DNA of 37,491 bases from Firmicutes bacterium AM55-24TS (GTDB taxonomy: Bacteria; Bacillota; Clostridia; UBA1381). A program made the translations under genes and the position numbers. A model generated the notes under the pieces. The model worked only from the letters and a program-made list of their open reading frames with translations. It was not told the DNA's origin and searched no databases. Below are positions 37,275 to 37,491 of this stretch, one piece after another (positions within the stretch are counted from its first letter, which is position 1; each line of letters opens with the position of its first letter). The stretch lies in NCBI GenBank assembly GCA_003460745.1, contig QTVU01000028.1:1-37491 (forward strand), given 5' to 3'.

Positions 37275-37317
37275 TTAGTAGTAAGATAGTAGTAAAAATC
37301 CGAGTGTTTACTACTAA
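37275..37317. repeat. TTAGTAGTAA inverted and direct repeat cluster
   Basis: TTAGTAGTAA (37275-37284) and TTACTACTAA (37308-37317) are perfect inverted arms. TAGTAGTAA recurs directly at 37287-37295. Three related sites in 43 bases suggest binding of a recombinase or regulator. No integrase gene is in the window. Confidence 0.55.
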
Positions 37318-37391
37318 TGGATTCAAAAAAAAATGTTTTATCATCTTTTCAATATTATTATTTATTAGGAATATTTGTCACCATTCTATAG

Positions 37392-37465
37392 TAATATTTA
37401 ACTTCTGCATATGTGTATACATCTTTTTTAATATTTAACTTCTGCATATGTGTATACATCTTTTT
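37392..37465. repeat. 37-bp tandem repeat, two copies
   Basis: Units at 37392-37428 and 37429-37465 are nearly identical and contain CTTCTGCATATGTG and the palindrome TGTATACA. They abut with no spacer, so this is not a CRISPR array. The array lies about 25 bases from the window end; only A/T-rich sequence follows. Confidence 0.75.
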
Positions 37466-37491
37466 ATTTATTTCCCAAATGCTTCTATTAA

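Noticed and set aside
37392..37465. Possible CRISPR array
   Set aside because: The two repeats touch each other with no unique spacer, and no cas gene is present.

Overview
The window looks like chromosome of an AT-rich, anaerobic Clostridia-type Firmicute, probably a gut or rumen commensal. This rests on gene content and not on any marker RNA. The signs are strong AGGAGG-type ribosome binding sites, a c subunit with sodium-ATP-synthase residues, a short HisG paired with HisZ, FeoAB with a DtxR-type regulator, secreted stalk-domain proteins, and plant-glycan enzymes. No rRNA, tRNA, CRISPR array or complete transposon was seen.

Layout, left to right. Bases 1-130 are the right end of an IS3-family element. 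153-2321 encodes a GGDEF-EAL-PAS signalling protein (minus), followed by divergent GNAT and P-loop kinase genes (plus). 3539-5051 is a minus-strand unit: a Cys-rich small protein, Y-family polymerase DinB, and a possible tiny ORF before a terminator. 5195-9209 holds a converging PfkB sugar kinase and LacZ beta-galactosidase. 9331-15975 is a full ATP synthase operon on the minus strand (atpI-B-E-F-H-A-G-D-C). 16334-19807 carries an AbgT transporter, a secreted cyclophilin with a stalk domain, and a membrane protein. 19985-24122 carries a divergent oleate-hydratase-like flavoprotein, a GH43 glycosidase, a polysaccharide deacetylase and a degenerate RAYT-type Y1 protein. 24263-29664 is a metal-ion block: P-type ATPase, feoA, feoB, a DtxR-type regulator and a small ORF. 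29721-30956 is a GltD-like oxidoreductase. 31235-34698 is hisZ-hisG-hisA-ttcA. The end holds two copies of a MITE-like repeat, a beta-CASP metallo-hydrolase, a low-molecular-weight phosphatase, and a gene-free, repeat-rich tail.

How the parts fit. The atp operon looks sodium-coupled. LacZ, GH43 and the sugar kinase suggest use of plant or host glycans. The metal block suggests ferrous uptake, a co-transcribed P2-type ATPase and local control. HisZ and short HisG together form the regulated first enzyme of histidine synthesis.

The most unusual points are these. atpH and hisZ are both interrupted by a -1 frame change: atpH at a perfect T TTA AAA heptamer, hisZ at a T6 run. Both could equally be single-base homopolymer undercalls. 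HisZ ends in a His/Cys-rich tail with 11 histidines lying 22 bases before hisG. A RAYT-like protein has lost its HUH motif, and its promoter is enclosed by an inverted repeat whose arms recur as a palindrome behind the atp operon. abgT shows the same kind of hairpin around its promoter and start codon. A promoter plus terminator between feoB and the DtxR-type gene would define an RNA of about 75 nt.
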